This document shows positions 13,556-23,349 of a stretch of 64,000 nt of DNA, one piece after another. A program made the position numbers and the translations under genes. The DNA is from Dryococelus australis (Eukaryota > Arthropoda > Insecta > Phasmatodea > Phasmatidae), in NCBI GenBank assembly GCA_029891345.1, contig CM057009.1, positions 228,771,120 through 228,835,119 on the forward strand, read 5' to 3'. Position 1 is the first letter of the stretch, and every line of letters begins with the position of its first letter. Below the pieces are notes generated by a model, which saw nothing but the letters and a program-made list of their open reading frames with translations, made no database searches and was not told the origin of the DNA.

Positions 13556-13578
13556 AAGGCGCTGGTAACCAGCGCCTT
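13556..13578. other. perfect 11-bp hairpin
   Basis: AAGGCGCTGGT and its exact reverse complement are separated by a single A. The stem is GC-rich in an AT-rich setting. No poly-T tract or neighbouring gene end explains it. Confidence 0.6.
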
Positions 13579-14854
13579 GGTAGCCGGCAGGTAAATTTGG
13601 CATGTAGCGCACCTGTTGAAGGACATCAGAGGCGAAGCTTGAACAATCTCCTGTTATTTCAGCCTTTCGACGAAAGATGACGACAGCAGCGACACGTCTT
13701 GGTAACAAAACACAATCGCCATTCATAGAAAGGCACATTTCTCGCTTCTAAGAAACACGGTCCGTTTTGTTAGACGCCAGGTCGGCGAGGATGAGTAAAT
13801 GTGAAAAAATTTTGGGGTGGGGAGGGGGAAGTTGAGGAAAGTGCTTACCCTGCTGCAGTGACACATAGCACGATGGTACGTTTCATTAGCAACTATAGCT
13901 ACACGAAACCACGGGCCTTGCTCATGAATAATTTGGGCCTGCATTTATTTCCTTCCTGAACTGTGTCATAAGAAATAAATTTTAATTAAGAAAGCTATAG
14001 AAATTGCGGTACACTTCATAAACGAAATATTAGTTTGTGGTACACTTAAAACATTGAAGTAGGCCTAAATGATATATTAAATTTGAGACGTTATTTTGTG
14101 GCAGGTAGTACAAAGTGAAAAAGAAAAATTATGTTTGTCATTTATATTTACGTTTGATCATTATTCAGCATACACGTTTGTTCCATGGATCCCCTACATT
14201 AAAATAATTATACTATAGAAAATCAGTAAATTGTTTCTATTTTTCACATATTCTACACTGGGTTTACCCAGCGTAGAAAGTTTTGGTTGTGTGGCCAGAT
14301 CGGGAAATTGATTATGATCAACATACCATTCTGCTTATACTTCAAAGTTATTAGTAGGGATAGGAAAATTTCGCGAGTTCAATGACCTGTAGGCTAGACT
14401 CCTTAGTTCTGTGCATGCTGGAGCCTCGCTGCATATTCATTGGCTGTTGCTCCACAACTGACAGTTATGGGATACGCAAGGCGTTTCCTTGCAAATCAGT
14501 TATTGGCTCAGAGGCTTGCAGGGAAGGTCTAATAAACTGTGATCCGATTGCGAAAGTGACTTCACTCTATATGTATTTAACGTCTATCTTGTCTCGAAAT
14601 TATTTCGCGAAATTTTCCTATTTATAGTTATTAGATACTGTAATTCAAACTGAACTATTGCTCCGCCTGGATTGTTTGTATTTCATAACCTAATGATAAG
14701 TCTGATTACTATGCAAGATTATATAAAAAATGTTAAATTATGAATATATACTTTTTCACTTTTAAATAATATAGATTGTAATATTTATTTGGGAAATAAG
14801 TAATTTTATTTTACATCAGTTTCATAACTCGTTCAACTTTTTATTTGTGGGGAC

Positions 14855-15015
14855 ACATAATGTAGTAGTCAGATCGCTTGCTTTCCACCAGGGCGATCCA
14901 AGTGCCGAATTTCTTTATGGCGGATTTTGCAGTTGATCACTGGGTTCTCTCACGGTAGTCCCATTTCCTCCAGTGAAGTCTTATCTATATATGTTGTAAG
15001 ACTACGGCCAGAAGA
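14855..15015 (+). repeat. tRNA-derived SINE-like segment
   Basis: TAGTAGTCAGATCGCTTGCT resembles a degenerate tRNA A-box region and GGGCGATCCAAGTGCC a decayed B-box region. They are followed by GGGTTCTCTCACGGTAGTCC, a tail type I associate with arthropod tRNA SINEs. The insertion lies inside the Maverick. Target duplications were not resolved. Confidence 0.4.
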
Positions 15016-15053
15016 GCAACTATGCAATAGTATTGTAACGTAAGTTAGGGCGC

Positions 15054-15127
15054 GTTTATACGGCGATAGATATACGCGATAGTCGCTATCACGATAGCTA
15101 CTGTGGCGGTACTATCGCCGTGTAAGC
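15054..15127. repeat. palindrome-rich segment, MITE-like
   Basis: GTTTATACGGCGATAG (15054-15069) is nearly the reverse complement of CTATCGCCGTGTAAG (15112-15126), and smaller CGATAG palindromes fill the space between. The GTTTAYACGGCGA word is like the ends of some Harbinger-type elements, so this may be a MITE remnant. Confidence 0.4.
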
Positions 15128-15339
15128 TGTACGACGTTTACTTTCGTACCGTCGTGATAGCAGCAAGAGCAAAAATAATTTCATTATGTTAATATCTGTC
15201 GCGGTTTTACACTATGTGGCGGTATGATAGGACGTTTCTGTTTTAAACATAAATATTACTTACATTAAAATGATCAAATACAGATACGTGTATATACAGA
15301 TCATTACGATTTCTTCTATTAGATTAAAAACCTACAATT

Positions 15340-16165
15340 ACAAAATCCGGCATGTCAAACTGTAAATTATTAAACTGGTCTTCTATATCAAAGTTAAAAC
15401 CGTTTATCCAGTAGAAAGTTTTTTTTATAAAAATTGCCAATTATCAAAACTAGTAGGAATTTTAGTGTTTTTGTATTTTTTTTTTCGTTAATTGGAAAGG
15501 CTGTGTTAGATTCGTATTCAACAATAGGCCATATAATTTCCAATTTTTTAATTACAATTTTACCCGGATCAGCACAATCTCTATAAAGTAAACCATCTGC
15601 TTTCTTATTTTGAAAAAAAAAAAAAAAAAACAATTAATGTCAGACGAATTTCGAATAAAATTAATTTTATAGAGACCATTCCAATAAACTTCATTGTTAT
15701 CATAAAAAACCAAGCAGATATCTAAGAGGAAAGATTATTTCATTTGGTATAACATTATGAGTAACTTAAACACGAAAATAATCAACACAACTTAATGCTA
15801 AATAACATTGTTCACCTGGAGATCTTAACAAAGTGTTCATCACTGTTGATGATATTCCTGGATTATCAACAGCTTCAGTAATATGTCCATGTTTTGAGTT
15901 TTCGACTGTACAAAATTGGAAAGGAAAGAGATAGGACAAAGCTCAATATTATTTAATTTATAAAAATTTGCCAAATATTCCTCGTTATATCTCTTTTTAG
16001 TAAACAAAAGTGTTCATAAACGTAAGCAACATTTAGAAAATAAAAGACATCTCCTATAGTAAAATCAAATTCAATCCTATTATTGTAAACATTTAAATTC
16101 CCCCTAGTTTGATCTAATGGAAGTAAAGTTTGTCTATTATAGCGCTCAATACTTTTATGACTCAT
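15340..16165 (-). pseudogene. probable double jelly-roll major capsid protein (hexon-like)
   Basis: On the minus strand, pieces of a single gene can be read in changing frames: a start at 16165 (MSHKSIERYNRQTLLPLDQ), a middle piece near 15900-15800 containing VDNPGISSTVMNTLL, and a C-terminal piece from 15633 with DPGKIVIKKLEIIWP. The order, the N-terminal beta-rich segment and the late Gly-Lys-Ile/Trp-Pro motif match what I know of the hexon-like proteins of arthropod Mavericks. The identification is by pattern only. It heads the divergent pair with the + strand structural genes. Frameshifts and stops break it. At about 275 codons it is shorter than a full capsid protein, so parts are deleted or unreadable. 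Confidence 0.42.
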
Positions 16166-16229
16166 TAAGAAGAAAAAATTATATATATATGTATATGAAA
16201 GATTCGAAGGACTTTTCTCGAGTTTAATT

Positions 16230-17185
16230 TCTCATTGAGAGATATAAAAATTATATTAAAAAAAACATCATGAAGTCGAATATGAAAGGAATAAGAAGAA
16301 AGATTTACTTTTAATTTGCAAATTACAACATGTCGGTAAATAGGTAGAAAAAGTATGTGAAGAAAATAAAAATTTACTAACTACACTAGTTCCTGTTGCA
16401 GCAAATAATTTAGATTATCCACCTACCGCCGATGAAACATCGTTTGAAAGAAAATTACTCCCAAAATCTCCTAATTTTGAAGAACGAATGGGAATTGTAC
16501 CATGGAAAAATATGACGCAGCGCGCGTCTGATTCTGTTATAAAATTCTGAAAAAAATTACTTTTACAACACTATATGGAATACATGGAGATGGACAACAT
16601 TTTAAAATTGGATATACAGAAGTACATATGAATAATGATCAACTATTCGTTAATGATAAAAAAATATAAATTAAGACAAGGGCTTTCTAATTTGTTAACA
16701 AATAAAGAGCCTGAATATTTAGCAGGTAAATACACTACTGATGACTACGAAAATTACGGAGAAGTTATTTTATCAACCAATGCTGCATTCCGAGAATATA
16801 ATCGTAATAAGCAAATAAACTGGAATAGCAGTTGGAAGTACGATCAAATAATTAAACCAATTTATGAAAAAAATAAAACCGCAATCAAAATCAGTGCCAA
16901 ACACGCCTCGAAGAATGATTTCTCAAAAAACTTCTAGATCTGGGGAAGGTATAAAAAATACAATATTTTAATAATATAACGTATTTGGATGTAGACATTT
17001 AAATGGCAGATTGTTAGTTATTCACGGTGAAGTAAATTCTGGCAATAACAATTTTTACAAAGAAAAAGTAAGCCAAACGAATATGTTGAACAATAAATTT
17101 TCTAATTTTGTTATTAAGTATCCAAAAGGAATTCCTTATATTATAAGAGTTTTAAATGTAATTCAACATTTTTTTTTGGAATTCT
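16230..17185 (+). pseudogene. DUF8207-like virion-associated protein remnant
   Basis: A conserved protein of arthropod adintovirus-like elements, function unknown. The recognisable core runs from about 16565 to 16937: a TLYGIHGDGQHFKIG stretch, then KYKLRQGLSNLL, then a TTDDYENYGEVILSTNAAF stretch. I link it by recall to the DUF8207 family. The core is split by a one-base shift in an A run near 16655. Upstream, codons from about 16340 remain readable (VPVAANNLDYPPTADETSF). A further readable piece at 16985-17180 (GRLLVIHGEVNSGNNNFY) may be the C terminus or a separate small gene. It lies just upstream of the PLA2-domain gene on the same strand. Confidence 0.5.
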
Positions 17186-17198
17186 GATCATACCTGAA

Positions 17199-17480
17199 AT
17201 GCATTTGCCTGGCTATAATTATTGTAGCCCAAGAAAAAAATTAAACGAACGACTTGAAAGAGGTGACACAGGAATAAATACATTAGATGAAGCGTACAAA
17301 TATCACGATATTACTTATAGAGATCATAAAGACTTAGAATATAGACACGAAGCTTATAAAATTTTACAAAAGAAGCAAAAGAAATCATGTTAGATAAATA
17401 TACCCCAATTGGTGAAAAAATTACTTCTGCTGCTGTTGCTTCAATAATTTTTACGAAATGAAAATTAGGTTGGCGAGGTA
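17199..17480 (+). pseudogene. phospholipase A2-domain minor capsid protein
   Basis: The ORF from 17199 begins MHLPGYNYCSPRKKL, the calcium-loop region of parvovirus-type secreted PLA2 domains. It continues with YKYHDITYRDH, the HDxxY catalytic motif with His and Asp present. In the canonical loop the YNYC is followed by Gly-Pro-Gly; here it is Ser-Pro-Arg, so calcium binding is probably damaged. Such domains breach membranes during entry in parvoviruses and occur in adintovirus-like elements. After codon 64 a frameshift near 17385 moves the reading to another frame that stays readable (YTPIGEKITSAAVASI) to about 17450. A 61-bp AT microsatellite follows. This is a strong marker for the adintovirus-like nature of the element. 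Confidence 0.75.
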
Positions 17481-17486
17481 AAACAT

Positions 17487-17493
<7 letters not shown>

Positions 17494-17554
<61 letters not shown>
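17494..17554. repeat. (AT)n microsatellite
   Basis: About 30 uninterrupted AT units between the PLA2-domain gene and the membrane-protein frame. It separates coding pieces and adds to their decay. Confidence 0.95.
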
Positions 17555-17557
<3 letters not shown>

Positions 17558-17579
17558 GATAACAAATATAATTTTCCAT

Positions 17580-18372
17580 GTTCCCTTTGAGGAATTAAAA
17601 GATTTTGGTATATTCAACAAATGATCAAAATGCGAGCAAAAAATAAAAAATTGAAAGAAGGAAAAATTTTCAAATTAACTTTATCATTGGCAACAGTCAA
17701 AAATATGGCCAAAGAAAAAACTGGAAGTGGTTTAGACCATGGTGGTTTTTTTTATCAATTTTAATTCCAATTTTAGGTGAACTTGGTGCTTTAGCTGGAG
17801 GAGCTTCAGCAATTTATACTTCTGTTGAACAAACTAAAAAAATAAATAAAAAAGAACTAGAAGAACACCAGAGACACAATTTAACAATGAAAAATAAATC
17901 AGAAAGTGTTTTAGTTGCAAAAAAAGAGGATGACCAACCAAATTTGAATATATCCCCATTATCTATTATCGACATTGAAAAATAAGTAAAAATATTAAAT
18001 ATAAAAAAATTCAAAAATGTTCATATTATTGATGAATTTCCAAATAGAATGCTCAGAAATGAATGTGCTGTGGTTAATTTCGACATTTCATCAAATCTCG
18101 GAAACCAATGGGTTTGTTATTTTAAAGAAAACAACTATGTTTACTATTTTGATTCATTTGGAGGCAATATTCTAATAAATTACTTTAGAAATATAAATGT
18201 TTATTGCAATGATAATCTAATTCAGAACTTTGATTCAGTTATTTGTGGACAACAATGTTTAATATTGTATTACATTTTTTCGAAAGATTTTGAGTTTAAT
18301 GAAATGATTTCTTTCTTATTATATGACAGATATATTTGGAAACCCATTTTGACACTAATGCTTATGAGGTAA
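17580..18372 (+). pseudogene. hydrophobic protein joined to adenain-like cysteine protease
   Basis: The frame first encodes a hydrophobic Gly/Ala segment near 17755-17825 (IPILGELGALAGGASAIY), then a charged helix (about 17830-17910), then after a TAA at 17983-17985 a protease domain. That domain has NECAVVNFD, then GNQWVCYF, then YYFDSFGG, then CGQQC. These match the His, acid and Cys regions of adenovirus-type maturation proteases. The Cys (18244-18246) and Asp are kept, but the His position is CAA, Gln (18106-18108), so activity is probably lost. TAA at 17983 falls at the domain junction in an otherwise continuous frame; it may be either a true gene end or a nonsense change. The role would be cleavage of capsid precursors. 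Confidence 0.72.
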
Positions 18373-19198
18373 AACCATATGTAGATTCACATTGCAATTT
18401 GGGTGTGTCTGATTTACAAAGTAAGCCAAGCACTAGCTTTGATAACAGAAAATCTTATATTTCTTTTTAAGGGCATAGAGTTGTTAATATAGATGATCCT
18501 AGAGATTGTAAAGACGCTGTCAATAAAATTATTTTTATAAAGTACAAGCTTATTATTCTTTAATAGAAGATATACTTTTACAATTCAGTAATACTGTTGT
18601 CAATGATTTAAAACAGATAAATGATGCAAAACAAGTATTGAAAAAGGACGTATATATAAAATACATTTTTTTTTTCTGCTTACCCATTAAAGAATATGTA
18701 GATTTGAAATATAAAACCATTGTTTCTGTTTATGCATTAAAAACATGTGTAGATTCAAAATACAACATAATTGTTACCGCATTACAAGATTAACTTAGTA
18801 AAGTTTTAGTTTATACACAAGTTTCTCTTCATAATGGTAGAATTAATAATATTGGTGATCCCGTAGATGGAAAAATTGCAAACAATAAATGATATATCGA
18901 TATAGTAATAGCTGATAAAATAAAAAATTTAAACCAATCAGTATTGAATTATTGTGATACGTTTGTTAACACAGAAGTTGAAAAAAGCAAAGAAGATTCT
19001 GATAAAAAATTAAATGTTAAATTACAAAATTTAAACCAAGCAGTATACAAATTTGAAGAAGAAAAGTCATGTGTATTTTATTTACATGCAAAGTGGAATA
19101 AAACTAATAATGTTTTTGTCTTAAATAACAATCTAATTTACTTTACCTTTTTGAAGAATTGCTCTGTTTATAAAATAATTACTTTTAATCCCAATTAA
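18373..19198 (+). pseudogene. fibre-like repeat protein
   Basis: Two copies of a short motif can be read: VVNIDDPRDCKDAVNKI (near 18481-18530) and RINNIGDPVDGKIANNK (near 18838-18890). Between them are two similar segments around 18680 and 18740 (LKYKTIV and SKYNIIV). The motif resembles the repeats in trimeric tail- or head-fibre proteins. From 18944 an 84-codon frame continues with a Lys/Glu/Asn-rich, coiled-coil-like part (KLNVKLQNLNQAVYKFEEEK) and a beta-rich C terminus. The position right after the protease fits a virion surface protein. Several stops and frameshifts are present. Identification is by repeat pattern only. Confidence 0.42.
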
Positions 19199-19354
19199 CG
19201 TAATTATACTATGACAGTTATTATTGGAACAAAAAATTAGTTACAGCAAGCATTTTTAAAATAAAAAAATATTAAATATCTGCATATGGTGATGGCATGG
19301 TGACAACTGGATTATTCGTAAAATAGTAAGATTAAGTATATGTTTTTTCACCAT

Positions 19355-19545
19355 TAAATGGAGAATACTTTGTGTTTGAAGTGTAAGAAAGGTACCAAAA
19401 TTAATAATATGTAAAATGAAAATACTGAAAATGGCAGATTAGTTAAAAAAAAGTAAATATTCTATATGTAATTCTAATAAATCAACATTCTTAAAAAAAT
19501 AATTTGATTAATGTAAGAGATGAAATAATCAATTAATTATATAAA
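19355..19545 (+). pseudogene. zinc-ribbon protein remnant (DUF5679-like)
   Basis: From the ATG near 19360 the sequence reads MENTLCLKCKKGTKI, followed by a TENGRLVKKK stretch. This is the first half of the CxxC...CxxC zinc ribbon that often precedes or begins the integrase region in arthropod Mavericks. The second pair of cysteines cannot be found in frame. Several stops occur. The next readable codons (INYINQQEEIFAEE) run straight into the integrase start. Confidence 0.4.
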
Positions 19546-19554
19546 CCAGCAAGA

Positions 19555-20432
19555 AGAAATTTTCGCAGAAGAAAGGTAATATCGTATGGTATTGGTGATT
19601 TATGGCAAATTAATCTTGTTTGGATGGATACCATAAATTTTAATGTATATCACATATAAATAATGGATACAAGTATATTATGACAATTATCATGGGTTTT
19701 TTTTTTTTTTTCTTTTTTTTTTTTTCCAAAATATGCATTTGCAATACCTATAAAACATAAAACAGCCAAAAATTGAGCAAATTTCTTAGAATGTATATTG
19801 ATAAAAAGAAAATCACTAGATATTAAAAGCGATGCTTGATCAGAATTTTATAATAAAATATTTAATGAACTTATGCATAAATATGTCAATCAGTATTCCA
19901 CATTCAGAATACTTAAATCCAGTGTCGTAGAAAGATATAATCATACAATGAAGAATAAAAAGTTGAAGAAATTTGTTTTGAATGGCAATTATATTATATG
20001 CTTAAGTAAAGGAATACAACAATACCAAACATAAAAACTATCGGCATGAAACAAATTTAAGTTAATAAGAAAGTGAAAAAAAAAATTATATCGAACATAT
20101 ATGATTACTGAACCGAAATATAAAGTGGGCGACACTGTCCACATGAGCCAAAATAAACTGTTTTTGGAAAAGTGTTATACTCCTAGTTCGACAACAAAAT
20201 TGTTTACCAGTTTGAGGTTTTAAACTATGATGTGCCAACTTACTATCTAAAAGATAAAGACGGAGAATAAATAAAATGTTGTTTTTATGAACATGAAATT
20301 ATGAAAACTAACTATCCTGATGACTAATTGGTTGAAAAAGTTTTAAAAACCAAACATAACAAAATATATGTTAAATGGTTAAATTTCGATAACTCTCATG
20401 ACTCTTCGATTAATAAAACAGAAGTTTGGTGA
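19555..20432 (+). pseudogene. Maverick retroviral-type integrase, broken
   Basis: This is the rve-family integrase that inserts the element. Readable in order: GIGDLWQINLVWMD (from 19591), KYAFAIPIKHKTAKN (19730), IKSDA...SEFYNKIFNE (19822-19870), LKSSVVERYNHTMK (19915-19955), a linker, and a C-terminal SH3/chromo-like part, KYKVGDTVHM (20118) and LVEKVLKTKHNKIYVKW (20329). The second Asp (19831) and the Glu (19929-19931) are present. The first catalytic position is AAT, Asn (19612-19614), where Asp is expected. Several stops, a poly-T tract at 19697-19725 and frameshifts near 20215 and 20262 disrupt it. It is the last recognisable gene of the + strand cluster. Confidence 0.78.
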
Positions 20433-20547
20433 ATTTGAATAGTCTTTACTTCATTGTAAGTAAGGGTCGTGTTTCCCAACACTTGTTTATTTTTTTGTAA
20501 AATTATTTTTAAAATTATAAATAACTGAAGCGTGGTTATGTCCTTAA

Positions 20548-21640
20548 TTATATGTAATTAATCATCTTTATTATGTTATGGATAACTGGTTTTTTACCAC
20601 CTTTCCAATCTAATAATAGTTTTGTTTCATTCCAAATTTTTGCATTACCTGTGTTGCCTAATCCTAATCTGTTTAATATATATTTACGTAACATTTTTTG
20701 CTGGTTTTCAACAATGGAGTCATCCAATTCTTTAACTAGTTTTGTTTACAGATTAGATGACAATAGTTTTGGAATAACTGGTTTTAAAGAACACATTTCT
20801 GCTTGAAGATTTTTAGTAAAATTATTCGTGTTATCAAAATGTTTTATTTGTGTCTTCAATTACCTTTTCTACAGTTTCAAGTAAATAGGTGTAATTAAAA
20901 AAAACTATTTCTTTATTCTTTTTATCGCAAAAATCATCTAATTGCTCATGAATAGCATTTTCTGTTTTGAATGCATTATGAAATTCCTTATATAAAAAAT
21001 ATTAAATTTATCTTGTTCACTATGTGAAGAATTGAAATTTGAATTTCTAGTGATTAAATTATCGGTTTTGTCAACTTTAAAATTATGAATTGTAGCCTAT
21101 TGTTTATATGTTGCAATTTATGTATAACTATTCTTTGTCTTCTGTTCAATTTTGTCCATACATTTTTTATATTCATTTTAAATGCTCGAGTTTTTTATTT
21201 TCTAAAGTTGTTCATTTTTAAGTTTTTCTTTTTGATTTTCACTTACGAGTGGTTCAGATTTATGTTCTATCATTTTGATCTGCTGGTCTTTTAACTGAGT
21301 GGATTTTTTAAAACTTATAAGAGCTATACTTTCTTATTGAAGGAAAAACTTCTTCAAATACCCATGCTTTAAAATTTGTAGCAATATTAGTACACAAACT
21401 AAAAATAAGTGTATATAAACCAGGTTCATTTATGTAAATTGATTAACCACTATGATATTTAATTTGGGACCCGATTTGGGTCCCAAATTATTCTAATAAA
21501 AATGCTTTATATTTTGACAGAACATAATTTTGTAAATTTTTTTTTTTTGTATTTTAATGCTGTAATATTTCAGTAACAATTTTACAACCAAACCAGGGCT
21601 CATTTTTATCATCTAACATAACTTATTATTAAAAAGTTAA
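20548..21640 (-). pseudogene. BRO-family protein, copy 1 (longest)
   Basis: Reading from 21640 downward: DDKNEPWFGCKIVTEILQH, then, after frame changes, INEPGLYTLIFSL and FKAWVFEEVFPSIRKYSSY. These are the start and end of the BRO-N domain, a DNA-binding domain of baculovirus repeated ORFs and other large insect DNA viruses. A long C-terminal region follows (21300-20548), rich in Lys, Asn and Gln, including NYTYLLETVEKVIEDTNKTF and YILNRLGLGNTGNAKIWNE; I do not recognise that region. The stop is TAA at 20548-20550. Several nonsense codons and frameshifts are present. Proteins of this family bind DNA and influence viral or host transcription. Confidence 0.65.
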
Positions 21641-21743
21641 GAACTAAAATCAAATTATGTAGTCAATTTATTATCTTCTAGTTTTAAGTTCTCTCGTTGT
21701 TTGTCTAGTGATTCGGCAATCTTGTAAGTAGGAAAATATGTTT

Positions 21744-21745
<2 letters not shown>

Positions 21746-21806
<61 letters not shown>
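21746..21806. repeat. (AT)n microsatellite
   Basis: About 30 AT units, placed just 3' of the BRO-N remnant at 21807-22030 on the minus strand and cutting that gene short. Confidence 0.95.
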
Positions 21807-21809
<3 letters not shown>

Positions 21810-22030
21810 TTTTAATAAGGAAATTTAAAATTAAAGAAAAATAAACTTCAATAATATAGACCAGATTCATTGATAAATATAGCATTTGGCTGCGTGTTTA
21901 AATCTGTCCCATTTTAGGGATGCCTTTAAGTTTAATAAATTTCTTTTTATCGTCATTATCAACCCATCATTAATAGTCTTCTAGAATATATAGTAATTTT
22001 AAAATAAATAATATGCTTCTGACTAAATTC
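21807..22030 (-). pseudogene. BRO-N domain fragment, copy 2
   Basis: Readable pieces are KFIKLKGIPKMGQI and, one frame over, PNAIFINESGLYY. They match the middle and the INESGLY part of BRO-N. The fragment is truncated downstream by the AT microsatellite, and upstream codons are unreadable. Confidence 0.5.
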
Positions 22031-22167
22031 CATGAAGATTATTAATATAATTAATCAACCGTTGTTGAGTACAGTTATTTCTGGCAATTTTAAAATAGTT
22101 ACAAAAACACACAATGTTTCTTTAATCCTTTGATATAAATAGATAGAATTTGGAATACAATCAAATC

Positions 22168-22831
22168 TCAGTAATTGTTCACAATTTTGATGTTAATCTT
22201 CAATTCATTCCAATTATCTCTGGACCATTTTTCTTTGAGCTCTACTGACATCATAATCATATTCACAATCATCATCAAATAATTTAAAAGAACAAAATTT
22301 GGATTTAAATTTTGATTTTGTGTTTGTTGAACAACATGTTGGCCCATTTCTCTAACTTCGTCAACTCTGCGATTTATTATATCGAAAGCCATACCAACTG
22401 TCGCTCTTAAATTCTCACATGTTCACCTTGAATTATATTTATGTCTCTTAAATGATAACTTCAATTTCATTCATTTTATATATGATCTATTGGCCTTTGT
22501 AGAAATGCATTATTTCTTTTCGAATCTCATATTCACCATGTTCACTAATTGATGGTAAATCATATTTAGTTACAAATTTAGTACATTTTCAGCTAGAGTC
22601 ATATTTAATCTAAATATTATCTTATACAGAGCTGCTTCATTGATAAATATAGCTTTTGGTTCTGTTTTTAAAATGGGCCCCTTTTTTAGGGATATCTTTA
22701 AGATAAGTAAATTTATTTTCATAATTATTATCAACAATATAATATAACACATTTCGTGGTATTTTGTATTCCAAAAGTTTAGAGACATCAGTTCCATTAA
22801 ACCAAGGATTATTATTCTCATCAATAATCAT
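22168..22831 (-). pseudogene. BRO-family protein, copy 3
   Basis: The best-preserved BRO-N of the cluster. From the ATG at 22831: MIIDENNNPWFNGTDVSKLL, then YLKDIPKKGAHFKN; a frameshift near 22660 leads into KAIFINEAALYKIIFRLN. Further down, SISEHGEYEIRKEI is readable near 22530-22550. A C-terminal part (22392-22168) has a helical, Gln/Asn-rich sequence (IINRRVDEVREMGQHVVQQ), consistent with a coiled coil. The gene lies on the same strand as the other copies, spaced by roughly 0.1-0.3 kb, as in a local duplication series. Confidence 0.65.
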
Positions 22832-22984
22832 AAAACTCGTGCACCTTTGTAAATAGGTTAGTTATTATTTTACTCTAGCATCTGATGCATTTTATATGTG
22901 AAATTATGCGCAAGTGGAATTGATGCACAGTTGTGAGTCTTTTTATATGTATTCTTTTTTAAAAAGGATTTTAAAAAATAAATA

Positions 22985-23250
22985 AAATTAACGAATATAA
23001 TCTAGAATCCTTGATAAATATTCTGTTAGGATGTGCTTTTTAGATAGTACTATTATATTGCTATCTAAATGCTTATAAAATATCTTGTATTTTTCTTTAA
23101 GATGATCATTACCAACAACATATATTAAATAACTTATTTAGGTTGCCAAATTGAAAGTTGGAACAAATTGTTCCTCCCTTAATTTTCATAAAAATTTTTG
23201 TATTTTTCTCTAACATGATAAACAAGATACATTATTATAAATAGTATTTT
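22985..23250 (-). pseudogene. BRO-N domain fragment, copy 4
   Basis: The sequence KKH followed one frame over by PNRIFIKDSRLYSLIL matches the INESGLYSLI end of BRO-N. The piece before it (HLKEKYKIFYKHLDSN) fits the preceding helix. A related piece with EKYKNFYEN lies upstream near 23190. Only part of the domain remains. Confidence 0.4.
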
Positions 23251-23349
23251 TCCATTGCCTTTCAACCCTAACGAATTATAAGAGTTGATATTTCCATATT
23301 TTTATTTAATTTTATAGCTCTTAAGGAATTAAAATTTCTGAATCATTAG

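Larger units (their letters stand above)
12761..15339. other. left sub-terminal region of the Maverick, no gene recognised
   Basis: About 2.6 kb lies between the left TIR and the first recognisable gene. From 13020 to 13300 short words recur, with ATTAACACCTAATCACGAT present twice (near 13154 and 13212). A perfect 11-bp hairpin lies at 13556-13578. Near 14855-15015 there is a SINE-like segment, followed by a hairpin-rich segment. Open frames in this stretch show no known domain. Confidence 0.5.
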
